A DNA stretch of 64,000 nt, taken from Bacillus massilioanorexius. GTDB taxonomy: Bacteria > Bacillota > Bacilli > Bacillales > DSM-1321. The stretch's first letter is position 1. The number at the start of each line of letters is the position of its first letter. The stretch covers positions 27,441-91,440 of the forward strand of contig NZ_CABKRX010000045.1 in the NCBI RefSeq assembly GCF_902374955.1. Reading direction: 5' to 3'. Positions 51,312-59,329 of the stretch are shown here, piece by piece. The notes under the pieces were generated by a model. That model had not been told where the DNA came from, ran no database searches, and saw only the letters and a list, made by a program, of their open reading frames with translations. A program made the translations under genes and the position numbers.

Positions 51312-52332
51312 TCGTGATCACCTCCACGCCAACGCCTCGTTGATTTAAAAAGTCGATGGCTTGCTTTAATTGATTCGCATCACCATCAATATGGAGAAAC
51401 AATGTTCCATAAGATCCTTTTTGAGTTTGTGAAATTTGTCCTTGAATAATATTTATATCAAATTCAAAATTACGAATTAGTTCAGTAACAACTGGTTTTT
51501 CTGCATCATCACCAACGAAAGTAAGCTTGACAACATTTCCAGTTTGATATTTTTGCAATAGATTTTCAATCGCCTCAGCTGTATCTTCAGGATTTGTTAG
51601 TTGTTGTACGAAACGTTTTGTAATATCTTGCTGTGGATTTTTAAAGACATCCAAAACCTCTCCAATCTCTACAACCTTACCTTTTTCCATAACCGCTACT
51701 CGATGACAAATCTTCTGAATAACATGCATCTCATGAGTAATTAATACGATTGTTAAATTTAATTTCTTATTGATATCCACTAATAAATCTAAAATGCTAT
51801 CCGTCGTTTGTGGATCTAAAGCAGATGTAGCCTCATCACATAACAATACTTTAGGATTATTTGCAAGTGCTCTTGCAATACCTACTCTTTGTTTTTGACC
51901 GCCGCTTAGTTGTGAAGGGTACGCATTTTCTCTTCCTTCTAAACCAACTAACTTAATTAGTTCATTTACCCTTTTAAGTCTAGTACTTTTGTCAACACCG
52001 GCAATTTCCAATGGAAATGCAATATTTTCACTAACTGTTCTAGACCACAATAGGTTAAAATGCTGAAAGATCATTCCAATCTCATGTCGTGCTTTACGAA
52101 GTTTTGCACCTTTTATAGCAGAAATTTCTTGTTCAGCTACTGTTATTGTTCCCGTAGTTGGTACTTCAAGACCATTTAACATTCGAATAAGAGTACTTTT
52201 TCCAGCTCCACTATAGCCAATTACTCCAAATATTTCACCTGGTTCAATATCAATTGAAACAGAGTCTACAGCTTTCAATTTATCCTTCAACCCAATGGAG
52301 AATAATTTTGATACGTTTTGAATTTTAATCAT
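51304..52332 (-). CDS. metN: Methionine ABC transporter ATP-binding protein
   Basis: The 342-aa ATPase has Walker A GYSGAGKST near residue 38, the Q-loop, signature LSGGQKQRVGIARAL near 140, and Walker B VLLCDEATSALD. It also has a C-terminal NIL (ACT-like) domain at about 265-340 that binds methionine and inhibits transport when the cell is replete. The ATG at 52332 follows GAGGTGATC; the frame extends further up but has no start signal there. It is the first gene of metNPQ. Confidence 0.95.
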   Translation of the reverse strand: MIKIQNVSKLFSIGLKDKLKAVDSVSIDIEPGEIFGVIGYSGAGKSTLIRMLNGLEVPTTGTITVAEQEISAIKGAKLRKARHEIGMIFQHFNLLWSRTVSENIAFPLEIAGVDKSTRLKRVNELIKLVGLEGRENAYPSQLSGGQKQRVGIARALANNPKVLLCDEATSALDPQTTDSILDLLVDINKKLNLTIVLITHEMHVIQKICHRVAVMEKGKVVEIGEVLDVFKNPQQDITKRFVQQLTNPEDTAEAIENLLQKYQTGNVVKLTFVGDDAEKPVVTELIRNFEFDINIIQGQISQTQKGSYGTLFLHIDGDANQLKQAIDFLNQRGVGVEVITNA

Positions 52333-52395
52333 ATTGATCACCTCTTTGTCCATAACCATTTGGACAAATATTTATTTATACATTGCCCTAAACAA

Positions 52396-52557
52396 CAAAA
52401 ACCTTTCTGCAAGAAGAGCAGAAAGGCATAATAATCTAAGCTTGACCTTTCTCTCATCTACCAAAGTATAACTACTTTGTGTGATTTGGCACCATTTCAA
52501 ATTAATTGACGGTTGCCGGGCTTCATTGGGCACATCCCTCCACCACTCTTGATAAGA
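52396..52557 (-). promoter_or_regulatory. SAM-I riboswitch (S box) of metNPQ
   Basis: On the minus strand the aptamer runs 52557 to 52451: CTCTTATCAAGAGTGGTGGA at its 5' end, GCCCAATGAAGCCCGGCAACC in the core, GGTGCCAAATC, and closing GATGAGAG that pairs with the first CTCTTATC. A terminator stem CCTTTCTGC/GCAGAAAGG (52402-52426) with T5 follows. GAGAAAGG at the aptamer end can pair with CCTTTCT as antiterminator. High SAM should switch the operon off. Confidence 0.95.
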
Positions 52558-52673
52558 GTTTCAAAAAAATATTTAATTGTTGTTAGAATAAATATTTTAG
52601 TAAGGTGATTCTATCACTATATAAATTTACTGTCAACTTATTTCACTCAATTTGACAGTATTTCCATCCATTT

Positions 52674-53996
52674 TTATGAAACAGAGATAGGGTTTATCGA
52701 TGTTTTTCCAGTAGCTACTTTAATGGCTTCTTCTAACTCTGCAATCAAATCATCTACATTCTCAATTCCTATCGATAAACGAACTAAATCTTCAGACACA
52801 CCAGACAGCTTTAGCTCTTCCGCACTTAATTGTTGATGCGTTGTACTTGCCGGGTGAATGATTAAACTTTTAGCGTCACCCACATTTGCTACGTGACTCC
52901 ACAGTTGAATACTGTCAATCAATTTAGCACCCGCTTCTCTTCCACCTTCAATACCAAATACAGCGACTGCTCCTGCACCTTTTGGTAAATATTTTTCAGC
53001 TAGTGCATAATTTTTATTATCTTTATCTCCTGGATATAGTACCCATTTTACAGCAGGATGGTTTTGTAAATATTCAACGACTTTCTTTGTATTCGCAATA
53101 TGTTCCTTCATGCGAACATGAAGGGTTTCTAAACCAAGAACAAATTGAAAGGCACTATTTGGACTAATAGCTGGACCTAGGTCACGAAGTAATTGTACTC
53201 GAGCTTTTGTAATGTATGCAGCCGCTCCAAGTGCATCACTGTAGACAAGATTATTATAGCTAGGATCAGGTGTTGTAAAGCTAGGAAACTTACCTGTACT
53301 CCAGTCAAACTTACCGGCGTCAATGATTATTCCACCTAATGTTGTTCCATTTCCTAAAAGCCATTTAGTTGCCGAATGAATAACAATATCTGCTCCATAC
53401 TCAATTGGTTTGCATAAATATGGTGTCGCAAAAGTATTATCAATGATTAATGGAATACCATTTTCGTGTGCTATTTCAGCCACTTTTTCAATATCTAAAA
53501 CATGTAAACTTGGATTTCCTATCGTTTCAGCAAAGACTGCTTTTGTTTTAGGAGTAATAGCTGCTCTAATGTTTTCTGGATCTTCAGCATCGACTAAATG
53601 AACTTTGATCCCGTATTTCGGTAGAGTATTAGCAAATAAATTAAATGTACCGCCATATAAATGAGAAGCCGCAACAATCTCATCTCCAGCTTCTGCTAGA
53701 TTTAATATAGCTAGAGTTATAGCAGCCATTCCACTCGAAACGGCAAGAGCTCCAATACCACCTTCAAGTAAAGCAACTCGTTCTTCAAATACTGTTACCG
53801 TCGGATTATGAATGCGCGTATAAATATAACCTGGTTCTTTCAAACCAAATAAATTCGCTGCATGTTCACTATCCTTAAATACATAAGCGTTACTTTGATA
53901 AATCGGAGTGGAACGAGCTCCTGTTACTGGATCTACTTGTAAACCTCCATGGACACTTAACGTTTCGAAGCTATACTTTTTTTGATTATCGCTCAT
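52674..53996 (-). CDS. metY: O-acetylhomoserine aminocarboxypropyltransferase (sulfhydrylase)
   Basis: The 440-aa PLP enzyme of the Cys/Met metabolism family is of the long MetY type. It starts YSFETLSVHGGLQVDPVTGARSTPIYQSNAYVF, and the PLP lysine is in HSATKWLLGNGTTLGG near residue 210. It makes homocysteine directly from O-acetylhomoserine and sulfide. The ATG at 53996 follows AGGAGGAAAAATC; the frame extends upstream without a signal. It has its own SAM riboswitch leader. Homoserine for this pathway comes from hom (19.3 kb). Confidence 0.93.
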   Translation of the reverse strand: MSDNQKKYSFETLSVHGGLQVDPVTGARSTPIYQSNAYVFKDSEHAANLFGLKEPGYIYTRIHNPTVTVFEERVALLEGGIGALAVSSGMAAITLAILNLAEAGDEIVAASHLYGGTFNLFANTLPKYGIKVHLVDAEDPENIRAAITPKTKAVFAETIGNPSLHVLDIEKVAEIAHENGIPLIIDNTFATPYLCKPIEYGADIVIHSATKWLLGNGTTLGGIIIDAGKFDWSTGKFPSFTTPDPSYNNLVYSDALGAAAYITKARVQLLRDLGPAISPNSAFQFVLGLETLHVRMKEHIANTKKVVEYLQNHPAVKWVLYPGDKDNKNYALAEKYLPKGAGAVAVFGIEGGREAGAKLIDSIQLWSHVANVGDAKSLIIHPASTTHQQLSAEELKLSGVSEDLVRLSIGIENVDDLIAELEEAIKVATGKTSINPISVS

Positions 53997-54046
53997 GATT
54001 TTTCCTCCTATAAATGTAATATTCAGTCTATTTAACAGAAACAAAT

Positions 54047-54190
54047 AAAAGCTTCCTCTGATAAGAAGAAGCTTAATGACCTGTACTTCTCATCTTCACA
54101 GAATAGATATTCTGCTGGAATTAGCACCGTGTATATAGATACCGGTTGCTGGGCTTCATTGGGCCATTCCCTCCACCTCTCTTGATAAGA
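54047..54190 (-). promoter_or_regulatory. SAM-I riboswitch (S box) of metY
   Basis: On the minus strand the aptamer runs about 54190 to 54088: TCTTATCAAGAGAGGTGGAG, the GCCCAATGAAGCCCAGCAACC core, GGTGCTAATTCC, and closing GATGAGA. A terminator stem AAGCTTC/GAAGCTT region (54049-54074) with minus-strand T-run comes before the metY ribosome binding site. It is a second, diverged copy of the switch 1.6 kb from the first. Confidence 0.94.
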
Positions 54191-54285
54191 TATTCACTTA
54201 TATCCAAATAAAACCAATCTATTTAATAGGAATATTATCACCTTATAAGAAGTACGTCAATATATTTTTTAAAAATTATTACATT

Positions 54286-54624
54286 TCAGACAACTACTGG
54301 TCCTCTACTCAAAAGTAGTAGTGCTTCAAGTAACAGAACCTGTCTATAATTACCCTGAATTTTTATTTTATTTAATCTTTGAAGCTGCCTTAAGGATATT
54401 TCTCCACATAATAATTGCTCCAGCTCCTTTTTTTCTCCAAAGATAAGAATTTGATACGTTCCTTTATCCGTATTCTGTGTGTGTACTTCATTATTTGATA
54501 GAAATAAATGCCATCTTTGTTCATTATCAGAAAAGATCACTCTTGTATGAGCTTTCTTAAGCAGAACCTGTAACTGTTCTCTGTTTTGAATACTAGCAAG
54601 TAATGACCGTAAAATTGTTTCCAT
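54286..54624 (-). CDS. yusD: YusD, SCP2-like small protein
   Basis: The 112-aa soluble protein corresponds by position and size to B. subtilis YusD, thought to have an SCP2-like lipid-binding fold. Visible features are METILRSLLASIQNREQLQ, a hydrophobic central strand YQILIFGEKKELEQLL and a C-terminal helix VLLLEALLLLSRG. The function is unknown. The ATG at 54624 follows AAAGGAGTGGAG; a longer upstream frame is not supported. Confidence 0.72.
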   Translation of the reverse strand: METILRSLLASIQNREQLQVLLKKAHTRVIFSDNEQRWHLFLSNNEVHTQNTDKGTYQILIFGEKKELEQLLCGEISLRQLQRLNKIKIQGNYRQVLLLEALLLLSRGPVVV

Positions 54625-54689
54625 TAGCTCCACTCCTTTTTCCATTCACTTAGAAGTAGATATACAACACTCATCATGAAGAATCCTTT

Positions 54690-54723
54690 AAAAAACACTC
54701 GACAAGTATTTTATTTTTGTCGA
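54690..54723 (-). terminator. Terminator between yusE and yusD
   Basis: TCGACAA (54699-54705) pairs with TTGTCGA (54717-54723). On the minus strand it is followed by GTG and T6. The remaining gap to 54951 has no gene I can support. Confidence 0.55.
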
Positions 54724-54951
54724 TTCTCATTACATTTCACAGTCATCTTGTCTATATAATTTGATTTAATCCCTTGTTGAACAAGGTTCTGTAATACATT
54801 ACTACTGATACTTAATCAAAAAACAGCATGTCAAACCCCAGAAGAAGGAACGAGCAAAAAGGGGGTGACACTTATCACGAAAAATGAAGGTTGAAGCTAT
54901 TATCAACAATAAACTTTAAAGAGTCTCTTTTAAAAAGAAACTATTATAATA

Positions 54952-55263
54952 TCATTGAAAATTCTCATTCAGCACTTCTAATAGGTAAGGTACAGATTGA
55001 AATGCATATATTTTTTTTATTATCTGACCTTTTTTAAAGATAAGTAAACACGGTACACTTTCTACCTTATAGTCTTCAGCCAACTTTCTAATATAATTCA
55101 CATCTGTTTTGCCTATTTGAATGTTTGGAACAATCTCTTTAATAACCATTAACATTCTAGAAGCAACTTGACATGTCCCACAGATAGGGGTAAATAAATA
55201 CAAGCAAAAACTATCTTGATTTTCAATTTTCTTTTGAATCTCTTCCCCATTCCAAACCATCAT
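54952..55263 (-). CDS. yusE: YusE, thioredoxin-like protein
   Basis: The 103-aa thioredoxin-fold protein has the redox pair in FTPICGTCQVASRML near residues 28-31 (CGTC), a central KTDVNYIRKLAEDYKVESVPCLLIF with the cis-Pro before CLL, and a C-terminal helix. I place the start at 55263 (MMVWNGEEIQ), behind AAAGGATG, because the frame upstream of it is the edge of a dispersed repeat (55286-55409). The partner protein is unknown. Confidence 0.8.
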   Translation of the reverse strand: MMVWNGEEIQKKIENQDSFCLYLFTPICGTCQVASRMLMVIKEIVPNIQIGKTDVNYIRKLAEDYKVESVPCLLIFKKGQIIKKIYAFQSVPYLLEVLNENFQ

Positions 55264-55285
55264 AACAATTCTTTCATCCTTTTTC

Positions 55286-55409
55286 AGAAAAGCGTAACCG
55301 CCTTGGTCAGCCCCGATCAGCATAAGATGAGCCAGATAGAAGGTTATTCTTTGACCTTCTATTTGGATGAGCTTAAGCCTCGAGGGGCTAGGCGGTGTTC
55401 GCTAGACAG
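55286..55409. repeat. Structured dispersed repeat upstream of yusE
   Basis: On the minus strand it begins TGTCTAGCGAACACCGCC then TAGCCCCTCGAG, and ends GGGGCTGACCAAGGC then GGTTACGCTTTTCT. This is very like a repeat I remember from many Bacillaceae genomes (TCTAGCTCCAGCGCCTAGCC ... GGGGCTGACCAAGGCGCTT). CCGCCT/AGGCGG and AGCCCC/GGGGCT pair, enclosing a 13-bp stem CCAGATAGAAGGT/ACCTTCTATTTGG. It overlaps the upstream extension of the yusE frame. Confidence 0.7.
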
Positions 55410-55444
55410 TAGTCTATGTTCCATTTTTTATCTCTCTTTATTAT

Positions 55445-55470
55445 AAGAAAAACCGACACCGGTCCTTTCT
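55445..55470. repeat. Short dispersed ACCGTCACCGGTCC motif, copy 3
   Basis: AAGAAAAACCGACACCGG then TCCTTTCTC, between two larger structured blocks. Confidence 0.5.
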
Positions 55471-55541
55471 CTTCTATCTATAATACAAATAACTAACATT
55501 AATATATTTCATGCCCGAATATGTTTCCAATTTAAAAAGGA

Positions 55542-55680
55542 GACATGCGGGAGCCTATAAGACGAGTCTTGCAGGAAGGAGTGGGCTTGCTCCTTCCGAA
55601 AAGAGAAATGGCTTATAGCCCGAGCATGTCAGGTGTAAGGTTAGACAGCAAAAGAGCACGCAACCTGTAATAAGTTTTTT
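55542..55680. ncRNA. GC-rich structured element of unknown role (candidate RNA or terminator)
   Basis: GACATGC (55542-55548) pairs with GCATGTC (55624-55630), CTATAAG (55555-55561) with CTTATAG (55612-55618), and GGAAGGAG (55574-55581) with CTCCTTCC (55590-55597). CAGGT/ACCTG (55630-55634/55663-55667) follows, with a plus-strand T-run at 55675. It is much richer in G and C than its surroundings. On the minus strand the main stem is followed by TCCTTTTT, so it could simply end yusF transcription. Confidence 0.5.
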
Positions 55681-55699
55681 TATCTCTCATAGATTTCAT

Positions 55700-56053
55700 C
55701 TACATGGTTAAATATTCACTATGTATCTCAAAGTTCGCACTTAATAATACAGTTGCAATATGATGATAGGGTGCTGACGCAACTTCTTTATATGATTTAT
55801 CAATATATAAATGGATAGCAGCAGGCATTTCCCGTTTAAATTGTTTCCTAAGTTTATCACCAGACTCATCACGATCTACAAGGATATACACATCTTTATC
55901 GAATAACTCATCTACGTAAGTATCCATTTTTTGATAAGAAATGGTTCCATTTGTACAATATATTTTAACATCTTCTTTTAATACTTGTTGTACCTTTTTC
56001 TTATCTGACGTTCCTTCAACAATAATCACCTTATCACTTTGAAGGTTATCCAT
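55700..56053 (-). CDS. yusF: YusF, small Toprim-domain protein
   Basis: The 117-aa stand-alone Toprim (DnaG/RNase M5-like) domain has the catalytic glutamate in VIIVEGTSDKKKV near residue 13 and the DxD in YILVDRDESGDKLRKQF near 60. Related to RNase M5, but a 5S rRNA processing role is not implied. The ATG at 56053 follows AGGTGAAGG; a GTG nine bases upstream overlaps that site. It is conserved beside gcvH in bacilli. Confidence 0.88.
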   Translation of the reverse strand: MDNLQSDKVIIVEGTSDKKKVQQVLKEDVKIYCTNGTISYQKMDTYVDELFDKDVYILVDRDESGDKLRKQFKREMPAAIHLYIDKSYKEVASAPYHHIATVLLSANFEIHSEYLTM

Positions 56054-56177
56054 ATCCTTCACCTACTTCAAATAAGTTATGTTAAAGATAACATAACCGA
56101 TTTCTTAAAAAATATCTATTAATAACATTAGAAAAGTATAAGTGTTCTTGAATTTAAAAAACGTTAATGAAGTTCAC

Positions 56178-56211
56178 AAAAAAGGGTATTCAATATTAAT
56201 ATTGAATACCC
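56178..56211 (-). terminator. Terminator of gcvH
   Basis: GGGTATTCAATATT (56184-56197) is followed directly by its complement to 56211. T6 follows on the minus strand. Confidence 0.85.
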
Positions 56212-56249
56212 TCATACTCCTAAAAAAGAGTTTAATTTATAAATGCTAA

Positions 56250-56636
56250 TTAATCTTCGTTTATCATTTCTGCATATTGCTCAGCAGTCATCAGTTTTTC
56301 TACTTCTGATAGATCTGAAGGCTCAATTACAACCATCCATGCTTTTTCATATGCTGATTCATTTACATATTCAGGGTTATCATTTAAATCTTCATTGATT
56401 TCAACAATTTTACCACTGATTGGTGCATATAGTTCAGAAACCGTTTTAACTGATTCAACGCTTCCAAATGGTTCGTCTGCTTCAATAGAGTCTCCAACTT
56501 CAGGAAGCTCAACAAAAACGATATCTCCAAGTTCTGATTGTGCAAAATCTGTTATTCCGATTCTAACTTTGTCTCCTTCAATTTTTACCCACTCATGTTC
56601 TTCTGAATAACGTAAATCATTTGGTGTTACTGCCAT
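56250..56636 (-). CDS. gcvH: Glycine cleavage system H protein
   Basis: The 128-aa lipoyl carrier shuttles the aminomethyl group in glycine cleavage and, in B. subtilis, serves as the entry point for lipoate transfer to other enzymes. The lipoylated lysine is K64 in SVESVKTVSE. The fold is otherwise standard (YSEEHEWVKIEGDKVRIGIT, NEDLNDNPEYVNESAYEKAWM). The ATG at 56636 follows AGGAGGGAA. No gcvT or gcvP is nearby, as in B. subtilis. Confidence 0.95.
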   Translation of the reverse strand: MAVTPNDLRYSEEHEWVKIEGDKVRIGITDFAQSELGDIVFVELPEVGDSIEADEPFGSVESVKTVSELYAPISGKIVEINEDLNDNPEYVNESAYEKAWMVVIEPSDLSEVEKLMTAEQYAEMINED

Positions 56637-56697
56637 CAATATTCCCTCCTGTATGATTCATATATTAATTCTTATATTAATGTATATAAGATTATAT

Positions 56698-57051
56698 CTA
56701 CCAATTTTCTTGAAAAAGTTCCGCTTTAAATCCTAATGTAACATGCTGTCCATCCGTTACGATTGGTCTTTTTATCAACATACCATCTGATGCAAGCAAA
56801 TCATACATTTCATCTTCTGTTGCTGTTTTCAAGCGGTCTTTTAAACCTAATTCACGGTACTTCATTCCGCTTGTATTAAAAAATTTCTTCAATTCTAAAC
56901 CACTTAATTTATGTAATTCCTTTAACTCTTCTTTTGTAGGAGGATTCTCTACAATATGTATTTCACGAAATTTCTTCTCATTACTTTCCAACCATTTTTT
57001 CGCATTTCGGCATGTCCCACATTTCGGATACGAATATACTGTTAATTCCAT
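56698..57051 (-). CDS. yusI: YusI, ArsC/Spx-family protein
   Basis: The 117-aa thioredoxin-fold protein has an N-terminal VYSYPKCGTCRNAKKWL CxxC. The ArsC-family middle, FFNTSGMKYRELGLKDRL, and the RP motif LIKRPIV near residue 97 are also present. It is called arsenate-reductase-like, but true activity is unproven; Spx-type regulation is another possibility, although the C-terminus is not Spx-like. AAAGGTGATGAAG precedes the ATG at 57051. Confidence 0.88.
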   Translation of the reverse strand: MELTVYSYPKCGTCRNAKKWLESNEKKFREIHIVENPPTKEELKELHKLSGLELKKFFNTSGMKYRELGLKDRLKTATEDEMYDLLASDGMLIKRPIVTDGQHVTLGFKAELFQENW

Positions 57052-57310
57052 CTTCATCACCTTTCTTTAGCATACCTTGTAATGAACAAAAGTACAAAGG
57101 TTTTAACATTAAAATGATAAAAAATTCATACTATTTTTATCGATAATTCTGTTGTTTACATGATGTATTTGGTAACCAATTATTGATCATTAATAAATTG
57201 ATTTAATCATACTTTCATGATCTAATCAAATTCAACTAATAATTAAAAGTTCATAAGTTATAACATACGATTACTAGCCTAACATGCTGTATTTCTCCAA
57301 AATAACCTAG
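57052..57310. other. Intergenic region between the fad operon and yusI
   Basis: AT-rich with no gene. It should contain the yusI promoter at its left end. Confidence 0.4.
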
Positions 57311-57350
57311 AAAAAAGGAGCTCCCTACTTCTTATTTTGGGAACTCCTTT
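57311..57350 (-). terminator. Terminator of the fad operon
   Basis: AAAGGAGCTCCC (57314-57325) pairs with GGGAACTCCTTT (57339-57350) with one mismatch, with T6 on the minus strand. Confidence 0.8.
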
Positions 57351-57407
57351 TCTATTTTTGTAATGCTCTTCAGCGTCCTGAATTACATGAATTATACTTA
57401 CTGCATT

Positions 57408-59192
57408 TTACACAGTATATTTTTCAGTTGAAACAAGCACTTCAGCTACTTCACGTTTTTTCGCAATAACATTTACTGGAGTAAAACGAGTAAATTTACG
57501 TAGAGCACTTAACATCATACGTAAAGTATCTCCTTCTTCAGTAGCAAGTAATGTTTCTTTCGCATGCTGTTCGATAGCGATGAAAGATTCTTGACAGAAA
57601 ATTTCAGTATAAAGAAGTTTTTGTTTATTCTTCTCAAGACCAGTTTTTGCAATTGCTTTTTCTGTTCTTAATACAACTGATTCCATTGAATAAGCTAAAG
57701 AAGCGATATCAGCAATATTCGCTAATACTTCTTGCTCTTTTTCAAGTGCAGTACCAAATTTTTGTGCTGCTAAACCTGCTGCTAATAAACCAATCTTCTT
57801 AGCATTCTTCACTAAATATTTTTCTTGAGCTAATGGTTCTTCGCTAATTTCTTCAGGCATCATTGTCATTAATTCGCCTTGAAGTGCCATTGCTTTTTCG
57901 AACAATGGAAGTTCACCTTTCATTGCTTTACGGATAAATGTTCCTGGAACTAATAAGCGATTAATTTCGTTTGTTCCTTCAAAGATACGGTTAATACGTG
58001 AATCACGATATGCTCTTTCCACTTCATATTCAGCCATAAATCCATAACCACCATGAATTTGTACAGCTTCGTCTACTACGTAGTCTAAAACTTCTGAAGC
58101 AAAGAATTTGTTTAATGAACATTCAATTGCATACTCAGCAATTGAATTGGCTAATACTTTAATATCTTTTACTTCTTCAGTGCTTAAGCTACCCATATTA
58201 TCATCATACAAGCCTACTGTACGGTATACTGAACTTTCAGCCGCATAAATTTTTGTAGCCATATTTGCAAGCTTTTCTCTAATTAAATTGAAAGAAGAAA
58301 TTGGTGTTTTGAATTGTTGACGTTGATTTGCATATTGAGCTGCTAATTCAAATGCACGTTTAGATCCACCAACTGTACCTACACCTAATTTATAACGACC
58401 AATGTTCAAAATATTAAAGGCAATAACATGACCTTTACCTACTTCACCAAGAAGATTTTCTTTTGGCACAAGCGCATCTTGTAAAATGACTGTACGAGTA
58501 GAAGAGCTCTTAATACCCATTTTCTTTTCTTCAGCACCTGTTGAAACGCCTGGGAAATCTCTTTCAACAATAAATGCTGTGAATTTATCTCCATCAATTT
58601 TTGCATATACAACGAATACGTCAGCAAAGCCAGCATTTGTAATCCATTGTTTTTCACCGTTTAATACATAATGCGTGCCTTCACTATTTAATTTAGCAAC
58701 AGTCTTTGCGCCAAGTGCGTCAGATCCAGAACCTGGTTCTGTTAAACAGTATGCAGCTAGCTTTTCACCTGATGCTAATAGTGGTAAATATTTTTTCTTT
58801 TGCTCTTCATTACCGAAAAGAACGATTGGTAATGAACCAATTCCAACATGTGCTCCATGAGATAACGAGAAGCCACCAGCACGAGCCATTTTTTCAGTAA
58901 TTAATGAAGAACTTACTTTATCAAGCCCTAATCCACCATATTCTTCTGGAACATCTGCGCCTAATAATCCTAATTCACCAGCTTCTTTCAATAAACGAAC
59001 TGTAATATCAAATTGGTGTTCTTCTAATTTATCAATTTCAGGTGTAACTTCGTTAATAACGAAATCTTCCGCTGTTTTCGCAATCATTTTTTGCTCTTCA
59101 GTATAGTCTTCAGGAGTAAACATTTGAGACGGTTCAATATCCTCGATTAAGAAACTTCCACCTTTGATAATTACTTTTGTAGATTCAGACAT
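57408..59192 (-). CDS. fadE: Acyl-CoA dehydrogenase FadE
   Basis: The 594-aa flavoenzyme catalyses the first step of fatty-acid beta-oxidation. Signature blocks AYCLTEPGSGSDA near residue 150 and QIHGGYGFMAEYEVERAYRDSRINRIFEGTNEI near 370-400 are intact. About 180 extra C-terminal residues place it in the long YusJ type. The ATG at 59192 follows AAAGGGAGG and gives the length I recall for B. subtilis FadE. It is the last gene of fadN-fadA-fadE. Confidence 0.94.
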   Translation of the reverse strand: MSESTKVIIKGGSFLIEDIEPSQMFTPEDYTEEQKMIAKTAEDFVINEVTPEIDKLEEHQFDITVRLLKEAGELGLLGADVPEEYGGLGLDKVSSSLITEKMARAGGFSLSHGAHVGIGSLPIVLFGNEEQKKKYLPLLASGEKLAAYCLTEPGSGSDALGAKTVAKLNSEGTHYVLNGEKQWITNAGFADVFVVYAKIDGDKFTAFIVERDFPGVSTGAEEKKMGIKSSSTRTVILQDALVPKENLLGEVGKGHVIAFNILNIGRYKLGVGTVGGSKRAFELAAQYANQRQQFKTPISSFNLIREKLANMATKIYAAESSVYRTVGLYDDNMGSLSTEEVKDIKVLANSIAEYAIECSLNKFFASEVLDYVVDEAVQIHGGYGFMAEYEVERAYRDSRINRIFEGTNEINRLLVPGTFIRKAMKGELPLFEKAMALQGELMTMMPEEISEEPLAQEKYLVKNAKKIGLLAAGLAAQKFGTALEKEQEVLANIADIASLAYSMESVVLRTEKAIAKTGLEKNKQKLLYTEIFCQESFIAIEQHAKETLLATEEGDTLRMMLSALRKFTRFTPVNVIAKKREVAEVLVSTEKYTV

Positions 59193-59287
59193 ATTAAATG
59201 CCTCCCTTTGTTTTTTCAAATGATATGTGATTTGTCTAACCGTAAATTTCATCCCAATTTCTTCGAATCCTTTTGTTAACTATGATA

Positions 59288-59316
59288 GCTTGATAGAAGA
59301 TTCCCCTCTATCAAGC
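59288..59316. promoter_or_regulatory. Intra-operon hairpin between fadA and fadE
   Basis: GCTTGATAGA (59288-59297) pairs perfectly with TCTATCAAGC (59307-59316); there is no T-run on the minus strand, so it is probably an mRNA stability or processing element in the 137-base gap. Confidence 0.5.
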
Positions 59317-59329
59317 ATGTTTTAACTAC

